From assembly GCF_000420065.1 (NCBI RefSeq), contig NZ_ATUF01000005.1, positions 1-64,000 on the forward strand: DNA of 64,000 nt. Reading direction: 5' to 3'. The notes under the pieces were generated by a model, which saw only the letters and a program-made list of their open reading frames with translations, was not told the DNA's origin and ran no database searches. A program made the translations under genes and the position numbers. Positions 19,721 through 27,400 of the stretch are shown here, in pieces. The first letter of the stretch is position 1; the number at the start of each line of letters is the position of its first letter. Source of the stretch: Varibaculum cambriense DSM 15806 (GTDB lineage Bacteria; Actinomycetota; Actinomycetes; Actinomycetales; Actinomycetaceae).

Positions 19721-20970
19721 CAGGCAGTTACCTCCTCACCGGTGCGGCAGTTAATCATGGTGGTGTTCCCACTGCTGAGGTGGATTGTCAGGAGCCAGTT
19801 CGGGCTGGCCTTAATCCGTTCGATTCGATCAACCACCTGCTGGTCGTCCCAAGCATGAAGCCCAAGCAGGCGTTTGATGATGGTGTGCAGGTTTTCTTCT
19901 CGTAGTTGATGAGCATGACAGGGGTTGCCCTTGCCTTTCGTGGCGGTTTCGCACCACCAGTATTTATAAGTCGAGTGTGCCAAGCGGCGGGTACGCCGAT
20001 GATAGTTCCTGCCACAGATAGTGCAGGTGATGCGGTGTGTAAGAGCGCTACTGCCACCGGTTGGGGTCAAGCCGCGTCCGCCCGTGGCACGCCGCCTGGC
20101 TAGCTCTGCTTGAACGGCGTCAAAAACGCTACGCTCGATAATCGGCGGGTGGGAGTCTTCCACAATATATTTATCCAGCTCGCCACGATTCAGAGTTGGT
20201 GTGTTATCTCCGGCGTGAGCACTGAAGTACTGTTGCAAGATTGCGGTACCGATATAGGTGGGGTTCTCCAGCCAATCGCGGGTCACCGAGGCACTGAACT
20301 TGCCGCCACCACGTGAACGCAAACCCTCTTGGTTCATTTGTTTGCAGGTTTTCTCCGGGCTGATACCTTCAAGAAACTCAGCAAACACACGCCGCACAAT
20401 CACGGCTTCTTCTTCAATAATGTCGAGCTGGCCGTGGTGGTAGAGGTATCCGTAGGGGTGGCGCGAATGCAACAGACCATCCTTGTACTTTTTACGGATG
20501 CCCCACTTCGCATTAGCCGAGATAGATTCGGATTCAGCTTGCGCGAACGAGGCTAGTAAAGTGAGAAGGACTTCGCCCTCAGCGTTAGCGGTGTCGATGT
20601 TTTCACGTTCAAAACGCACTGAAACTCCAGCGGCTTTCAACGCTCGCACAGTGCTTAGTAGGTCGACGGTGTTACGAGCGAACCGCGAGATGGATTTGGT
20701 GAGAATAATGTCGATACTCCCTGCGAGTGCTTGCTCGATCATCTGGTTGAACTCGCCGCGCCCCGTGGTAGATGTACCTGTCGTTGCGTAGTCGCTGTAG
20801 ACCCCGGCGTATTCCCAGCCCGGGGTGTTCGTGATGAGCTTGTTGTAGTAGGAGACCTGGGCAGAGAACGAGTGAGTGAGGCGCTCGGATTCGCGTGAGA
20901 CCCGTACATATGCCGCCACCCGCGTGAGCCGTAGTTGGGTGGGTTTGGGTGGTAGTTTGCAGATCTCCAT
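19720..20970 (-). CDS. Large serine recombinase (tandem copy 1)
   Basis: 416 residues. Catalytic Ser25 in AYVRVSRES, then DYATTGTSTTGR, IILTKSISRFARNTVDLL, Recombinase domain and zinc ribbon (CTICGRNYHRRT...WCE). It lacks the long coiled coil of its partner and ends soon after the zinc ribbon, so the two proteins are not interchangeable. First of the pair in transcription order, 30 bases after the small helper gene. Confidence 0.95.
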   Translation of the reverse strand: MEICKLPPKPTQLRLTRVAAYVRVSRESERLTHSFSAQVSYYNKLITNTPGWEYAGVYSDYATTGTSTTGRGEFNQMIEQALAGSIDIILTKSISRFARNTVDLLSTVRALKAAGVSVRFERENIDTANAEGEVLLTLLASFAQAESESISANAKWGIRKKYKDGLLHSRHPYGYLYHHGQLDIIEEEAVIVRRVFAEFLEGISPEKTCKQMNQEGLRSRGGGKFSASVTRDWLENPTYIGTAILQQYFSAHAGDNTPTLNRGELDKYIVEDSHPPIIERSVFDAVQAELARRRATGGRGLTPTGGSSALTHRITCTICGRNYHRRTRRLAHSTYKYWWCETATKGKGNPCHAHQLREENLHTIIKRLLGLHAWDDQQVVDRIERIKASPNWLLTIHLSSGNTTMINCRTGEEVTA

Positions 20971-21000
20971 GCGCGTCTCCTTGTATCAAGTCCGGTGTGT

Positions 21001-21201
21001 CTATATATCACTCTGAACGCCTGTTTTATCCAGTACTAGCGCCGTATGCAGCCGCCCAATCGGAGGAAGATTGCGGGCTATCAGCCCACCTCGAATGCGG
21101 CTCACATCTGTATCGGTGAGTATCCCTGCCTTGGCTGCTTTCATGGCTGCCAGCATGGTGGCTCGGTAGGTGGCTTCCCGAGTAAACTGGGGTGCGCTCA
21201 T
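21001..21201 (-). CDS. Small conserved protein of serine-recombinase operon
   Basis: 66 residues from the ATG at 21201, which overlaps the upstream stop (ATGA). The core ATYRATMLAAMKAAKAGILTDTDVSRIRGGLIARNLPPIGRL resembles the small SHOCT-like proteins that precede tandem serine recombinases in Firmicutes elements (xxMxxAKxMLxxGLI...YxPTLGxL pattern). Probable accessory factor of recombination; function inferred from synteny only. Confidence 0.7.
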   Translation of the reverse strand: MSAPQFTREATYRATMLAAMKAAKAGILTDTDVSRIRGGLIARNLPPIGRLHTALVLDKTGVQSDI

Positions 21202-21605
21202 CGCGGGCATTTCTTGCTCCGATGAGTTACGTAGCATTCATGGCGGCAGTAGCGTCGATGCTTATTCCCATACGCGGTGAACGTGGTGCCACAGCCGATA
21301 CAGGTGAAGGTGTAGGTGGCGTCACGGTTTTTAGCTTCGGGATGTGCCGCCCACCAAGCCCGCCTATGCTCACTGCAGCAAAAAGATGCAGGTCTGCCAG
21401 TCGCTAGAGTCGCTATGGGATTACCGCACCAACGACACCAGCGACCATCCTCCGCAGCTTTGGTTTGTGGGCGCTTATGGGGGTTTCGTGCCAGATGACT
21501 GCGAACACTGCTCGGCTCTAATCCAAGAATCCGCGCAATCATCGCCGCAGCCATCCCGTGCTGGTTGAGTTTTACTATCGCCTCTTTTTGAATCGGGTCA
21601 ATCAT
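21198..21605 (-). CDS. HTH and zinc-finger protein, first gene of recombinase operon
   Basis: 135 residues. Residues about 5-40 form a helix-turn-helix (EAIVKLNQHGMAAAMIARIL). Two zinc-binding modules follow: CRWCGNPI...CCSEH and CIGCGTTF...RYCRHEC. Firmicutes tandem-recombinase cassettes encode very similar proteins. It likely binds DNA near att sites or the operon promoter. Its ATG is set precisely by leader motif copy A with AGGAGG. Confidence 0.78.
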   Translation of the reverse strand: MIDPIQKEAIVKLNQHGMAAAMIARILGLEPSSVRSHLARNPHKRPQTKAAEDGRWCRWCGNPIATLATGRPASFCCSEHRRAWWAAHPEAKNRDATYTFTCIGCGTTFTAYGNKHRRYCRHECYVTHRSKKCPR

Positions 21606-21652
21606 CGCTTATTCCTCCTATAAGGAGGGCTTCGAGAAGCACGAAATATAAA
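21606..21652 (-). promoter_or_regulatory. Leader motif copy A: promoter-like box plus SD hairpin
   Basis: On the minus strand: TTTATATTTCG, then CTTCTCGAAGC, then CCTCCT-TAT-AGGAGG, with the start codon 17 bases after CCTCCT. The Shine-Dalgarno AGGAGG can pair fully with CCTCCT three bases upstream. The same arrangement recurs at 58132-58177 and 63759-63804. Confidence 0.7.
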
Positions 21653-21665
21653 CAGGGAAAACAAA

Positions 21666-21711
21666 AAGAGCCGCCTCAGCAAGACGGTGAAGTCTCGCTG
21701 AGGCGGCTCTT
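21666..21711 (-). terminator. Late operon terminator
   Basis: Stem of 15 perfect base pairs (AAGAGCCGCCTCAGC/GCTGAGGCGGCTCTT). On the minus strand it is followed by TTTTTGTTTT. It lies just downstream of the amidase stop codon and would end the long lysis/tail transcript before the integration operon. Confidence 0.92.
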
Positions 21712-21736
21712 AGAATCCAGCGGGCTAATTTGCCGG

Positions 21737-22552
21737 TTAGGCAAGGATTTGGTTCACGCGGTTTTGTACCTGTTGATAGTTGTAGCCAGCATTGGTGAGA
21801 CGGTTGTAGCGTTCTTGCCCGTTACCCCAATCCCCACGAATCACCTCACGCGCCAGGGTCTCGATGGACTTGCCTGCGGGTTTGGCTTTGAACCCGAGTT
21901 TTTCGTTGACTCTGCGTTGCACGGCGTCGTAGAGTCCGCCTAGGCGTGCTCGTCGCTGGTCTCCGTTGCCGTATTCGCCGCGGATAACTGCGTTGGCTAG
22001 TGCTTCAATATCTGGTTTACCGGCAGATGATGCCTGGGGTTTGTTTCCGCTGATTTGGTCGTACCAGTAGCAGGCTCTTGCCATGTAGGTTGCGTGTTGG
22101 GATCCGGCTATGGAGGCGGGGCATTCGGTTGCGGAAAAGTCGCGGTGTCCGAATACGTTTTTGCCCCAGACGGGTCGGCCGAGCTTGTAGTAGTGACACA
22201 GGGCGGCGAGAAGGTGCGCCCCGTTTTCTAGGCAGGCATCGGAGATACGGTAGGGGTGGGTGGATGCGTCTGCGTGTTCGATTCCAATCGAGGTGGTGTT
22301 GGCTACCCAATTTCCCGCGTGCCAGGCGGTATCGCGGTCCCAGACGAGTTGGCCGATACGGCCACTGGTTTCTACTTGGTAGTGCGCGGAGGCGGGTCGG
22401 GTTTGCCATACGTTCCAGCATCCTTGTATGGAAAGGTTTCCATCGTTGTGGTGCAGGATGATTTTGTTGATGGATCGGCCTTGTCTGCCTTTGGTGAAGT
22501 GTTTGTTCATCAAAAGGTTCAGGTCAGCTTCTAGAGTGTTCCAGTTCTTCAT
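21737..22552 (-). CDS. Endolysin: N-acetylmuramoyl-L-alanine amidase with two Cpl-7 repeats
   Basis: 271 residues from the ATG at 22552 (RBS GGAG). An amidase_2/PGRP domain (about residues 20-165) has zinc ligands in IILHHNDG and FGHRDFSATECP. The C-terminus has two CW_7 (Cpl-7) cell-wall-binding repeats: IEALANAVIRGEYGNGDQR and IETLAREVIRGDWGNGQER, each ending in V(Q)xRVN. Cleaves host peptidoglycan at lysis. An in-frame extension of 29 residues upstream is not family-like. Confidence 0.93.
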   Translation of the reverse strand: MKNWNTLEADLNLLMNKHFTKGRQGRSINKIILHHNDGNLSIQGCWNVWQTRPASAHYQVETSGRIGQLVWDRDTAWHAGNWVANTTSIGIEHADASTHPYRISDACLENGAHLLAALCHYYKLGRPVWGKNVFGHRDFSATECPASIAGSQHATYMARACYWYDQISGNKPQASSAGKPDIEALANAVIRGEYGNGDQRRARLGGLYDAVQRRVNEKLGFKAKPAGKSIETLAREVIRGDWGNGQERYNRLTNAGYNYQQVQNRVNQILA

Positions 22553-22581
22553 TTTGGGTTCTCCGTTTCTTTTTGGTTGGT

Positions 22582-22740
22582 TTAGCCGGTGGCCAAGATA
22601 AAAAGTGCGATCAGGTAGATAAGCGGGGTCATTATCCATGAAAGTAATAAGGCGAAAAGGAGCCAGATCCCGGCGGTAAGTAGCGTTAAGACTGCTAGGA
22701 GTGCCAAGAATTTAAGGAATGTTTTCATGCATGTTTTCAT
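22582..22740 (-). CDS. 52-residue two-helix membrane protein (second holin-like)
   Basis: Short gene starting MKTCMKTFLKFLALLAVLTL. Two hydrophobic helices (about residues 8-29 and 31-50) are joined by a short turn (SWIMTP). The ATG overlaps the holin stop codon (ATGA), so it is translationally coupled to the holin and precedes the amidase. It is probably a class II-type holin, antiholin or spanin-like lysis accessory; no family recognised. Confidence 0.65.
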   Translation of the reverse strand: MKTCMKTFLKFLALLAVLTLLTAGIWLLFALLLSWIMTPLIYLIALFILATG

Positions 22741-23291
22741 GGCTTTTCTTTTTCGTCGGGGAGGGCGTGTTGGGGCAGATATTTGCCCGGGCTGGTCTGG
22801 CCTGCCTGAGGGGTTGGCGGGGAGTATTTATCTGGACTACTCGCCTTAGCAGGTGGTGTTGAGCTGGTTTTTAAGGCGGGCTGGTTTTGACCGGTTTGCT
22901 TGATTGTGTCTAATGCTTGTTTTAGTCCGCCCGGGATCGGCAGACCCAGTAGCCCTGCGTTTTCGAGGATGGAGATGCCCTCGTTGGATAGGTAGAAGAA
23001 GATGGTGGCAGTGCGTAGCACTCCGGGGGTGCCAAGAACATGCACGTCCAATAAGTGTGCGAGACCGATGAGGGCGAAGATTAGGACTTTGCGGGCGATA
23101 CCGCGAAACCCTACCGAGCTGGATAGCTTGTGGGCGTTGATTGCGGCTAATATTCCGGTGGCGTAGTCGATGATGGTGAAGGCTACGATGGCGTAGAGCA
23201 GGGAATCGGTTCCACCGAGAAAGGCTCCTAGCCAAGCACCTATAGCGGTGATTACGCCTTGGAATAGCATCCAAATGGTTTTGATAGACAA
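22737..23291 (-). CDS. Phage holin (holin 4/TcdE-like family)
   Basis: 184 residues. The N-terminal about 115 residues hold three or four membrane helices, with the family's FTIIDYATGILAA and GFRGIARKVLIFALIGLAHLLD segments and the TATIFFYLSNEGISILENAGLLGLP end. The C-terminal 65 residues are a Pro/Ser/Lys-rich cytoplasmic tail. Forms the membrane lesion that releases the amidase. Confidence 0.9.
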   Translation of the reverse strand: MSIKTIWMLFQGVITAIGAWLGAFLGGTDSLLYAIVAFTIIDYATGILAAINAHKLSSSVGFRGIARKVLIFALIGLAHLLDVHVLGTPGVLRTATIFFYLSNEGISILENAGLLGLPIPGGLKQALDTIKQTGQNQPALKTSSTPPAKASSPDKYSPPTPQAGQTSPGKYLPQHALPDEKEKP

Positions 23292-23357
23292 AATTCTTGC
23301 TGTCCTTTCAAAATAGTTAACGGGTTAGCACAAGCGTGCGTGCTTGCGGATATAAGA

Positions 23358-23380
23358 AATGCCTGCACAATGCAGGCATT
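23358..23380 (-). terminator. Short perfect hairpin before holin gene
   Basis: AATGCCTGCA-CAA-TGCAGGCATT, 10-bp stem with 3-base loop, between the small tail-module genes and the holin gene. U-tract is weak on both strands; it may attenuate or stabilise the late mRNA. Confidence 0.5.
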
Positions 23381-23401
23381 GAAACTTCAAACAAGGCGGC
23401 G

Positions 23402-23569
23402 CTATTCGGTTTGTATATATGGGCGCTTTAGGGCTTGCAGCGTGAGGCGGGTGATATCCATAGTGTTTTTTCTAGGTATCACCACTACGGGATTGTCTGT
23501 GTTTTTTGTTTTTCCTGGCGGGGCTGGTTTTGGGTCAGAGGGGATCGGGATTATCGCTTGCTCAATCAT
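23402..23569 (-). CDS. Small hypothetical phage protein
   Basis: 55 residues starting MIEQAIIPIPSDPKPAPPG, proline-rich at the front. The ATG overlaps the upstream stop (ATGA) and has AAAGGAG seven bases before it. The position between tail-fibre and holin genes matches the small XkdX-like or unknown proteins of siphoviruses. Function not assignable. Confidence 0.6.
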   Translation of the reverse strand: MIEQAIIPIPSDPKPAPPGKTKNTDNPVVVIPRKNTMDITRLTLQALKRPYIQTE

Positions 23570-24003
23570 GAGGTTTCTCCTTTGCTTATGGCTTGTTCTA
23601 CTGCTTCGCTTAACGCACAGAATGCTTCTGCTTGTTGCCCGGCGAGCTCGCCGTCGTAGGTTTCTATTAGGCTTTTTACTTCTTGGAGATGGTTTTGGTA
23701 GGTAGGGCCAGATACTTCGGCCAGGGAATCGAATAGGCTTTGGCGGGCGGTGAAGAATTCTGGGGCTTTTTCTGGGCATGCCAGGGTGAATGTTCCCCCA
23801 GCATCGATGCGGGGTTTGCCGTTTTCGTTTAGGGAGGCGTATTGGGTTACCAGTTCGTATTCGTCATCGCTAAAACGCTTGGTGGCCTGTCTTACTAGGT
23901 CTAGCAGTTTGGTTCTAGCTCTAGAAGGACCGGGTTTAAGACTCATGGCAGCTAATAGTTCTGTTAGTCCGGTTAGGTGCTTGTTAGCTATCCAAATTTT
24001 CAT
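23566..24003 (-). CDS. DUF1617-like phage tail-module protein
   Basis: 145 residues from the ATG at 24003 (RBS AAAGGA). Starts MKIWIANKHLTGLTELLAAMSL and continues with a helical LLDLVRQATKRFSDDEYELVTQYA segment, as in DUF1617 proteins encoded after the tail endopeptidase in siphoviruses. Role unknown. Assignment rests on memory of the family pattern and on position. Confidence 0.6.
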   Translation of the reverse strand: MKIWIANKHLTGLTELLAAMSLKPGPSRARTKLLDLVRQATKRFSDDEYELVTQYASLNENGKPRIDAGGTFTLACPEKAPEFFTARQSLFDSLAEVSGPTYQNHLQEVKSLIETYDGELAGQQAEAFCALSEAVEQAISKGETS

Positions 24004-24034
24004 GACGTATTCCTTTCTTTGTATACAGCCTGGT

Positions 24035-26695
24035 TTAGGCAGTGTTGGTGGACATTGGTTGATACCCGGTGTTATGGAAGTAGGTCCAGGAGATGGTGCC
24101 ATCCGGTTTGGAGGTTATGGTGCTGATCCAGCCCTGGTTAAGCAGCCCGATGAGCCCGTTTACCCGGATCATAAGGTCTGAGAGCCGGTCGAAAAGTCGG
24201 GTCATGTTATAGAACGTGCCGTTGGTGACGATCATGACGTCATAGGTGTGGAATACTACTTTGGCTAGCTTTGTCGGCCCGACCCATCCTGGATGCGTGC
24301 CCCTATCGGTTAGTACGCAATCTTCCAAGGTGACCGATCTGTTTTCGGTGGTATAGAACTTGTATCCATTCGTGCGCAGATCAGCCCCAAGGTGGATGCC
24401 AGCCGAATCATAAAACCGTCCCTTTGGGTCTAGGGTCAAGCACGTGAAATAGTCCCCGTTTGGAGCGTCTTGGTAGGTCCAGGCAACATAGTCACCCTCG
24501 TTGGCTAGCGACGTGGAGATACCCTCTATTTCCTCATGATCCTTTTTATGGCCCCTGCCTAACTGTCCGATATATCGATTCCCGTACCAAAACTGCATCC
24601 CGGTACTAGCGATTTTTCCTTCCAGTTCCGAACCGTTATACCAAGAGATCTGGGTCGGGTTGATGCGAATATTGCTTGTCCACCCGGCAAGACCAACCTG
24701 GATCGCGTTAGCGGAAAGCTTATCTGCCGTAATGGATGCCGCTCCGATCCGGTTGGCATCAAGCAGACCAGTGGTGATCTTGCTGGCATCTATGTAAGCA
24801 ATCTTCGCCGAGGTTATAGCAGCGTCGCTAATCATTGCTGTTTGGATGTATCCGTTAGCAATCGTGAGTTTATCGCTAGTGATGCTCCCGGCGGCAATCC
24901 GCGCGGACGCTAGGGTACCGGTGGTTATTTTATCTGCTGACAGCTGACCGATTTTAGCGTTAGTGATAGCCGCATCGGCAATCATTGCGGTACCGATTAC
25001 GGCGTCATCGATTGAGGTTTGCCCACTGATGTGTACTTTTGCTGCATCAATCAGAACGGTTTCATTCGACAGATTGATTTGGGTAATAATCTCGGCTCTT
25101 TTAACTCTCAGGTTCACGTTGTCTGAAACCATCGTCAAGGAGGAGTTAATGTTTTTGGTTTCATCTGCTACCTGCACTTTGAACGCTTCTAGAGCATTTT
25201 GGATACTGGTTGCATCCTGGAGAGCTTTTTCGGCTTGAGCTTTTGCATTTGCTGTATCGGTACTAGTTTTTACTAGCTCGCCTTGGGTTTGTTTAAGGCT
25301 TGCTTGGACTTGCTCAACGCTAGCGTTTGCTTGCGCGATCTGGGTTTTAGCTGCTTGCAGGTTCGCCGCGAGTTGGGCCGCGTTCAAATCGGTGGCAAGA
25401 CTGACCCATCCGGGCTGACCAGTATCGGTGAGCTTATATATCCAGATTCCTACTTGCTCACCATTGTCTTTAAACCACACATCGCCCAGCCGCGCTGATA
25501 CCGGTTGGGTGGTGCCGTAGTGGTTGGTGTTTTTCCCATCCGCGCTAGCTAGCGCAATACTTGCTACCTGTTGGGCTTGGCTAGCCTCGGTGCGGGCAGC
25601 GGTGATGGTGTGGGTAATGTCGGTAAATTTACCGGCGGTGCTACCTAGCTCAATGCTTATATATTCTTGGTCAAGCGGGTTGTACTCATAGGCCAGGACC
25701 CGCGAGGTTAGCTCCATGCCCGAGTCGCTATGGCGTACGGTCACGGTATCACCCAAGGCTAGGGTTTCTAGCTCGCGCAGATCTGCGTATTCTTTAGTGG
25801 AGGCAAGGTCAACAAATGAAATCTTGTAGGCACAAGATGGCTGATCAACCAGGCCTAGTGCGTACTCGCTTTTGGCTAGGGCGCGCAGCCGTGAGTGTGC
25901 TTGCTCTAGGGGCAGTTCGTCCTCTCGTGGCTTGTCTGGGTCTTTGATTGCCTTGACCTGCCCATAGCGGATGACCTTGATACGCGGGCAGATATAGTCG
26001 CTGATGCGAGGGCTGTCCACATACAGTTCAGGAAGGAGCAGACCGTCGTAGCCAACCGGCAAAATCCGGGTAACTACCGTGGTGTAGTCCAGGGTTGATT
26101 CGTATCCGGACAGGTTTTTACGATCCCTAATAACCACGCCATGATTAGCGCCTATGCACGGCGCGTGGTGGATATGCCAGTTATCGAAAGTAAGCTCGCC
26201 GCCCCAACGCGAAATAAAACTGTTGTCGCTGTCATCTAACAGAGCCGCGCTAAGTGGGGCTCTAACTATGCGGGCAGAGGCTCGACGCGAGTTATCTGAA
26301 CTGGTAGCGCTAAAACCGTGCGGGCTATTGGCCGCCCCTAGCAGCTGATCTAGGGCTGCTTTTGCGGTTTTATTTACCACATAGGTGTCAGCGATAAGGT
26401 TTGCAGAAAGGTCATAGAACAGGTGATGGGCAACTACTTCGAGCGTCCCGTCAAGGCTGGTGGTGACTTCGCTGATACGAAATCCTTGCCTACCGTTTAT
26501 TCCTGGAACCGGGGCGGCCACGATGTTTTCTATTACCAACAGGTTCGCTGCTGGCCCATCAAGGGGGTAGGAAAACGTTAGGGAAAACTTTCCGTTTAGT
26601 TCCTGAGTGACTTTCGGGTCTATAAGGTGGCGATCTAGCACAGCTAACCCACTGGCAGTGAAATCGTTAGCGCTACGATCGTGAATCGTAATCAT
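24035..26695 (-). CDS. Tail endopeptidase/tail spike protein (Tal-like)
   Basis: 886 residues. The N-terminal about 380 residues are the prophage tail/endopeptidase baseplate domain (VLDRHLIDPKVTQELNGKFSLTF, FRISEVTTSLDGTLEVVAHHLFYDL). A helical Ala/Gln-rich coiled coil (about 405-515) comes next. Then repeated IxDAAITxAKI and SADKITTGTLxAxRI units (about 555-665) and a distinct C-terminal domain likely to contact the host surface. Likely a trimeric tail-tip protein for attachment. Confidence 0.88.
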   Translation of the reverse strand: MITIHDRSANDFTASGLAVLDRHLIDPKVTQELNGKFSLTFSYPLDGPAANLLVIENIVAAPVPGINGRQGFRISEVTTSLDGTLEVVAHHLFYDLSANLIADTYVVNKTAKAALDQLLGAANSPHGFSATSSDNSRRASARIVRAPLSAALLDDSDNSFISRWGGELTFDNWHIHHAPCIGANHGVVIRDRKNLSGYESTLDYTTVVTRILPVGYDGLLLPELYVDSPRISDYICPRIKVIRYGQVKAIKDPDKPREDELPLEQAHSRLRALAKSEYALGLVDQPSCAYKISFVDLASTKEYADLRELETLALGDTVTVRHSDSGMELTSRVLAYEYNPLDQEYISIELGSTAGKFTDITHTITAARTEASQAQQVASIALASADGKNTNHYGTTQPVSARLGDVWFKDNGEQVGIWIYKLTDTGQPGWVSLATDLNAAQLAANLQAAKTQIAQANASVEQVQASLKQTQGELVKTSTDTANAKAQAEKALQDATSIQNALEAFKVQVADETKNINSSLTMVSDNVNLRVKRAEIITQINLSNETVLIDAAKVHISGQTSIDDAVIGTAMIADAAITNAKIGQLSADKITTGTLASARIAAGSITSDKLTIANGYIQTAMISDAAITSAKIAYIDASKITTGLLDANRIGAASITADKLSANAIQVGLAGWTSNIRINPTQISWYNGSELEGKIASTGMQFWYGNRYIGQLGRGHKKDHEEIEGISTSLANEGDYVAWTYQDAPNGDYFTCLTLDPKGRFYDSAGIHLGADLRTNGYKFYTTENRSVTLEDCVLTDRGTHPGWVGPTKLAKVVFHTYDVMIVTNGTFYNMTRLFDRLSDLMIRVNGLIGLLNQGWISTITSKPDGTISWTYFHNTGYQPMSTNTA

Positions 26696-26709
26696 CTGGT
26701 TAGTCCTTT

Positions 26710-27396
26710 CTACAAGGTACGCCAGTTACCTTGGACTTCGATTCTTGAAATACCTGTGCCCAGCTCGATGTGGTTAGTGCCAGGAGAAAGTTGCGGGAAG
26801 GGCCCTGAAATCCCATCGGTTTGGGTTTTACCTGCAACGTGGGTTGTAAGCCGGGCAGTATCGATAGTTAATTGCCCACTAGGAGCAGAAACCAACAAGA
26901 CGCTATCGTTTATTTTCAGTTCCAACTCCCCGGTACCAAAAACAGTGATTACCGGATCGGAAGCTAAAAGACCAGGATTAATAATCGTGCCCGAAGCGTT
27001 TAAAGTTAGCTGTTTAAGCCCAGTTTCCAGGTAGGTAAACGGCTGGCAGCAAAGCTCGGCTTCAAACATTACCCAAGTGGACAGCGAGCCTAACGCTGGT
27101 GATATTTTGACGTGTTTAAGATACCTGAACATGCCAGGCTCACCGCTAAAACCAATCGTGTGGGCTTGGGTGAGTAAGTAAGCGGCTTTGCGGAATGCTT
27201 CCAGCCCGCCACGCACCGATAGTTTCAAAGTTATTTCACTGTCTTGCCACCCTTTAAGGCGGGTAAGAGTGCCGGCCCGCCCGGACACCTCAATATCGTC
27301 TACACCCATGGCGGCAGTAGGGATCTCTACAGGTGCGCAAAAACGGATACCCAGGCTTTTAGAGCTAACCTTATGGTCGAGAACAAACCCGTACAT
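26710..27396 (-). CDS. Distal tail protein (Dit)
   Basis: 228 residues. Siphovirus Dit-like order: N-terminal belt domain and C-terminal galectin-like half with FGTGELELKINDSVLLV and a terminal RIEVQGNWRTL. It lies exactly between the tape measure and tail endopeptidase genes, where Dit forms the hub connecting tail tube to tip. Confidence 0.85.
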   Translation of the reverse strand: MYGFVLDHKVSSKSLGIRFCAPVEIPTAAMGVDDIEVSGRAGTLTRLKGWQDSEITLKLSVRGGLEAFRKAAYLLTQAHTIGFSGEPGMFRYLKHVKISPALGSLSTWVMFEAELCCQPFTYLETGLKQLTLNASGTIINPGLLASDPVITVFGTGELELKINDSVLLVSAPSGQLTIDTARLTTHVAGKTQTDGISGPFPQLSPGTNHIELGTGISRIEVQGNWRTL

Positions 27397-27400
27397 TGTT

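Noticed and set aside
22553-22639. 29-residue N-terminal extension of the amidase
   Set aside because: It reads the 52-residue membrane-protein gene in another frame; the ATG at 22552 has a proper SD.
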